A stretch of 62,874 bases of DNA, taken from positions 1-62,874 of the forward strand of contig NZ_JAKOPM010000012.1 in assembly GCF_022288805.1 (NCBI RefSeq), written 5' to 3'. Shown piece by piece: positions 61,208 to 62,874 of the stretch. Within the stretch, counting starts at the first letter, position 1. The number at the start of each line of letters is the position of its first letter. The DNA is from Corynebacterium yonathiae (GTDB lineage: Bacteria; Actinomycetota; Actinomycetes; Mycobacteriales; Mycobacteriaceae). The position numbers and the translations under genes were made by a program. A model generated the notes under the pieces. It saw only the letters and a list, made by a program, of their open reading frames with translations. It had not been told where the DNA came from and did not search any database.

Positions 61208-62671
61208 ATGTCTTGGTCGCTTGATCTCAGCTTCTGGCAACTTCTATTCCTGATCCTGGATTACGGAATCAAGATCATTGCCGTCGGCTTCGTACCCGAG
61301 GGCCGCCGTCCTTCCAGTTCCACCGCGTGGCTCTTGGCTATTTTGGTGCTACCGTTTATCGGTCTGCCGCTGTTTTTGCTCATGGGCTCGCCGTATATCA
61401 ACCGGCGCCGCCACCGCATCCAGCAAGAGGCCAATGAAAAGATTGAAAACGTCACGGCCCGCACCCCTGACCACCCCCAGGGGCTCCTTTCGCCGGAAAT
61501 AGAATCGGTCATCCGGCTCAACCGTGAGCTGACCGGATTCCCAGCGTTGGTGGGCCATAACCTTGGCCTGCACGCAGATTATGACGAATCTATCCGCACT
61601 ATCGCCGCCGCCATTGATCGCGCCGAGAAGTACGTGTCCATTGAGATCTACATCCAGTCCTGGGATGAGGTCACGGACGTCTTCTTCGAGTCGCTGCGCA
61701 GGGCTACCGCCCGCGGCGTGAAGGTACGATTGCTGCTGGATCAGATCGGCAGCTTCAAATATAAGGGCTATTTCAAGCTAGGCAAGCAGCTGACAGAGAT
61801 AGGCGTGGATTGGCATCTCATGCTGCCTATTCAACTACACAAAGGCCGTTTCCGCCGTCCAGACCTGCGCAATCACCGCAAGCTGGTAATCATCGATGGC
61901 AAGGTGGGCTTTATCGGCTCGCTAAATATGATTAAGCGCCAGTACAAAACCAAGGACCGCTACTGGATCGACTACATGGTGGAGCTCTCCGGGCCGATTG
62001 TGACTTCCATGTCCGCGGTCTTCGCCGTGGATTGGTACCTCGAGGCAGACGAGAATCTTCCGCTCGATGAGCTGCCTTATGACGACGCCCAAACTGCCGA
62101 CGCCAACCACCTCCAAATAATCCCCTCCGGCCCTGGTTATACCACTGAACCAAACCTGCGGATGTTCAACTCCTTGGTGCACCACGCCAAAGACCGGCTG
62201 GTTTTGTGCTCGCCCTACTTCGTTCCGGACGAGTCCCTATTGGAGGCCGTGACCACCGCCTGCTACCGCGGCGTGAAAGTGGAGCTCTACGTGTCAGCAA
62301 AGGCGGACCAGATTATGGTCAACCATGCCCAGTCCTCCTACTATCAGGCACTGCTAGAGGCAGGTGTACACATCTACCAATTCCCCTACCCTTTTGTGCT
62401 TCATTCCAAGTTCATTATCACCGACCCGGATGATCCAGGCCGCGATCCGCTGTGTATGTTCGGCTCCTCCAATATGGACCCGCGTTCCTTTGGCCTGAAC
62501 TATGAGTCCACCATGTTGGTGGCCAAGGGAGACCTCATTGACCAGTTCAACCAGCTCGTAGCCAATTACCGCGCCGTGTGCCATGAGCTAACTTTGGAGG
62601 AATGGAATAAGCGCGGCTTTATCCGCCGCTACGTGGATAATGTCATGCGACTTACCTCTGCGCTGCAGTAG
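61208..62671 (+). CDS. cls: Cardiolipin synthase, PLD type
   Basis: Condenses two phosphatidylglycerol molecules, or a related pair, to cardiolipin at the membrane. The 487-residue protein has two N-terminal membrane spans. Two HKD motifs follow: NHRKLVIIDGKVGFIGSLNM (near residue 222) and LHSKFIITDPDDPGRD (near 398), the latter followed by GSSNMDPRS. The ATG abuts the xthA stop, so the two are co-transcribed. Identification is secure. Confidence 0.95.
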   Translation: MSWSLDLSFWQLLFLILDYGIKIIAVGFVPEGRRPSSSTAWLLAILVLPFIGLPLFLLMGSPYINRRRHRIQQEANEKIENVTARTPDHPQGLLSPEIESVIRLNRELTGFPALVGHNLGLHADYDESIRTIAAAIDRAEKYVSIEIYIQSWDEVTDVFFESLRRATARGVKVRLLLDQIGSFKYKGYFKLGKQLTEIGVDWHLMLPIQLHKGRFRRPDLRNHRKLVIIDGKVGFIGSLNMIKRQYKTKDRYWIDYMVELSGPIVTSMSAVFAVDWYLEADENLPLDELPYDDAQTADANHLQIIPSGPGYTTEPNLRMFNSLVHHAKDRLVLCSPYFVPDESLLEAVTTACYRGVKVELYVSAKADQIMVNHAQSSYYQALLEAGVHIYQFPYPFVLHSKFIITDPDDPGRDPLCMFGSSNMDPRSFGLNYESTMLVAKGDLIDQFNQLVANYRAVCHELTLEEWNKRGFIRRYVDNVMRLTSALQ

Positions 62672-62747
62672 AGCGAACACGGACCACCTCGGTTGCAGCG
62701 AAGATAGTCCGAGAACAAGAAACCGCCCCGGCGGGCAGCGAATGAAC

Positions 62748-62800
62748 TGCTCCCCATTAGTTGGACTGAGAAATCAGTTGCCAACAACTAGTGGGGAGCA
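62748..62800. repeat. Inverted repeat inside the IS left end
   Basis: TGCTCCCCATTAGTTG (62748-62763) is matched by its complement at 62785-62800 in 15 of 16 positions. Four T follow at 62801. It may form a hairpin that blocks read-through into the transposase. Confidence 0.75.
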
Positions 62801-62806
62801 TTTTCT

Positions 62807-62874
62807 TTGAGAGCACGTAGTTCGCTGAGTGAAGTTCAGCGTGAGCAGTTAGTGGAGCTTTTCGAGCAGGGAAT
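62807..62874 (+). CDS. Transposase OrfA, N-terminal fragment (window edge)
   Basis: A frame starting at TTG reads MRARSSLSEVQREQLVELFEQG and continues past the window end. This resembles the helix-turn-helix start of IS3-type OrfA proteins. Only 22 codons are visible, so the family is tentative and the start codon is not certain. Confidence 0.5.
   Translation, partial: MRARSSLSEVQREQLVELFEQG

Larger units (their letters stand above)
62743..62874 (+). mobile_element. Left end of an insertion sequence (probably IS3 family), cut by the window
   Basis: The sequence from TGAACTGCTCCCC (62743) onward looks like an IS left end: a terminal TG, a dyad, and then the start of a helix-turn-helix transposase reading frame. 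I infer the IS3 family from the terminal TG and the reading frame. The right end and orfB are outside the window. Confidence 0.6.

Overview
The window reads as chromosomal DNA of a mycolic-acid-containing Corynebacterium. The GC content is about 60 percent, GTG starts are frequent, and gene order matches corynebacterial loci I know: dac-tilS-hpt-ftsH-folE-folP-folB-folK, ppk2-porA-porH-groEL, cstA with a small CC-ending protein and an ArsA-type ATPase, and a Pls/PosA-type synthetase. I do not assign a species. The window ends inside the left end of an insertion sequence. No tRNA, rRNA or CRISPR array was seen.

Layout. (1) 1-11.4 kb: clpC, a divergent membrane pseudokinase-like gene, a drug exporter, guaB1, a two-gene carotenoid module (crtB-crtI) and lysS. 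(2) 11.6-19.5 kb: a Tat-exported PhoX-like lipoprotein, the overlapping cstA / CC-ending protein / ArsA-type ATPase unit, and two tandem C1-family aminopeptidases. (3) 19.5-30.9 kb, minus strand: a long nearly gapless unit with cell-wall (dacB), tRNA (tilS), purine salvage (hpt), protease (ftsH), folate (folE, folP, folB, folK) and panC-type genes, plus four poorly characterised genes. (4) 30.9-37.3 kb: ppa, a repeat-flanked AbiEi-like/DUF559 gene, rhodanese, MarR, and a 1300-residue Pls/PosA-type single-module synthetase. (5) 37.3-46.3 kb, minus strand: two secreted hydrolases, polyphosphate kinase 2, two very small porin genes (porA, porH), groEL with a CIRCE operator, and an OPT peptide transporter. 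(6) 46.6-56.3 kb: an M20 dipeptidase, the complete Mrp Na+/H+ antiporter operon with fused A/B subunits, and a GT87-type mannosyltransferase. (7) 56.3-62.9 kb: a GCS2-family ligase, a LytR_C protein, a DUF3263 gene, def with an overlapping GNAT gene, xthA, cls and the insertion-sequence end.

How the genes fit together. Much of the content serves the envelope: D,D-carboxypeptidase, PorA/PorH outer-membrane channel peptides, a LytR_C protein, a mannosyltransferase likely for lipoglycans, cardiolipin synthase and the Mrp antiporter. Protein quality control is represented by ClpC, FtsH, GroEL and peptide deformylase. Peptide use is represented by the OPT transporter, the M20 dipeptidase and the two C1 aminopeptidases.

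Most interesting observations. (a) The PorH-like gene has no ATG, GTG or TTG start; the only well-placed codon behind its Shine-Dalgarno sequence is ATA. (b) The AbiEi-like/DUF559 gene is preceded by two related 58-nt palindromic elements, which may be an autoregulatory operator system. (c) cstA, a small protein ending in Cys-Cys and an ArsA-type ATPase are translationally overlapped, suggesting a maturation or targeting module for the transporter. (d) A transmembrane protein next to clpC looks like a kinase fold without catalytic residues. (e) A MarR gene abuts a Pls/PosA-type poly-amino-acid synthetase of unknown product.
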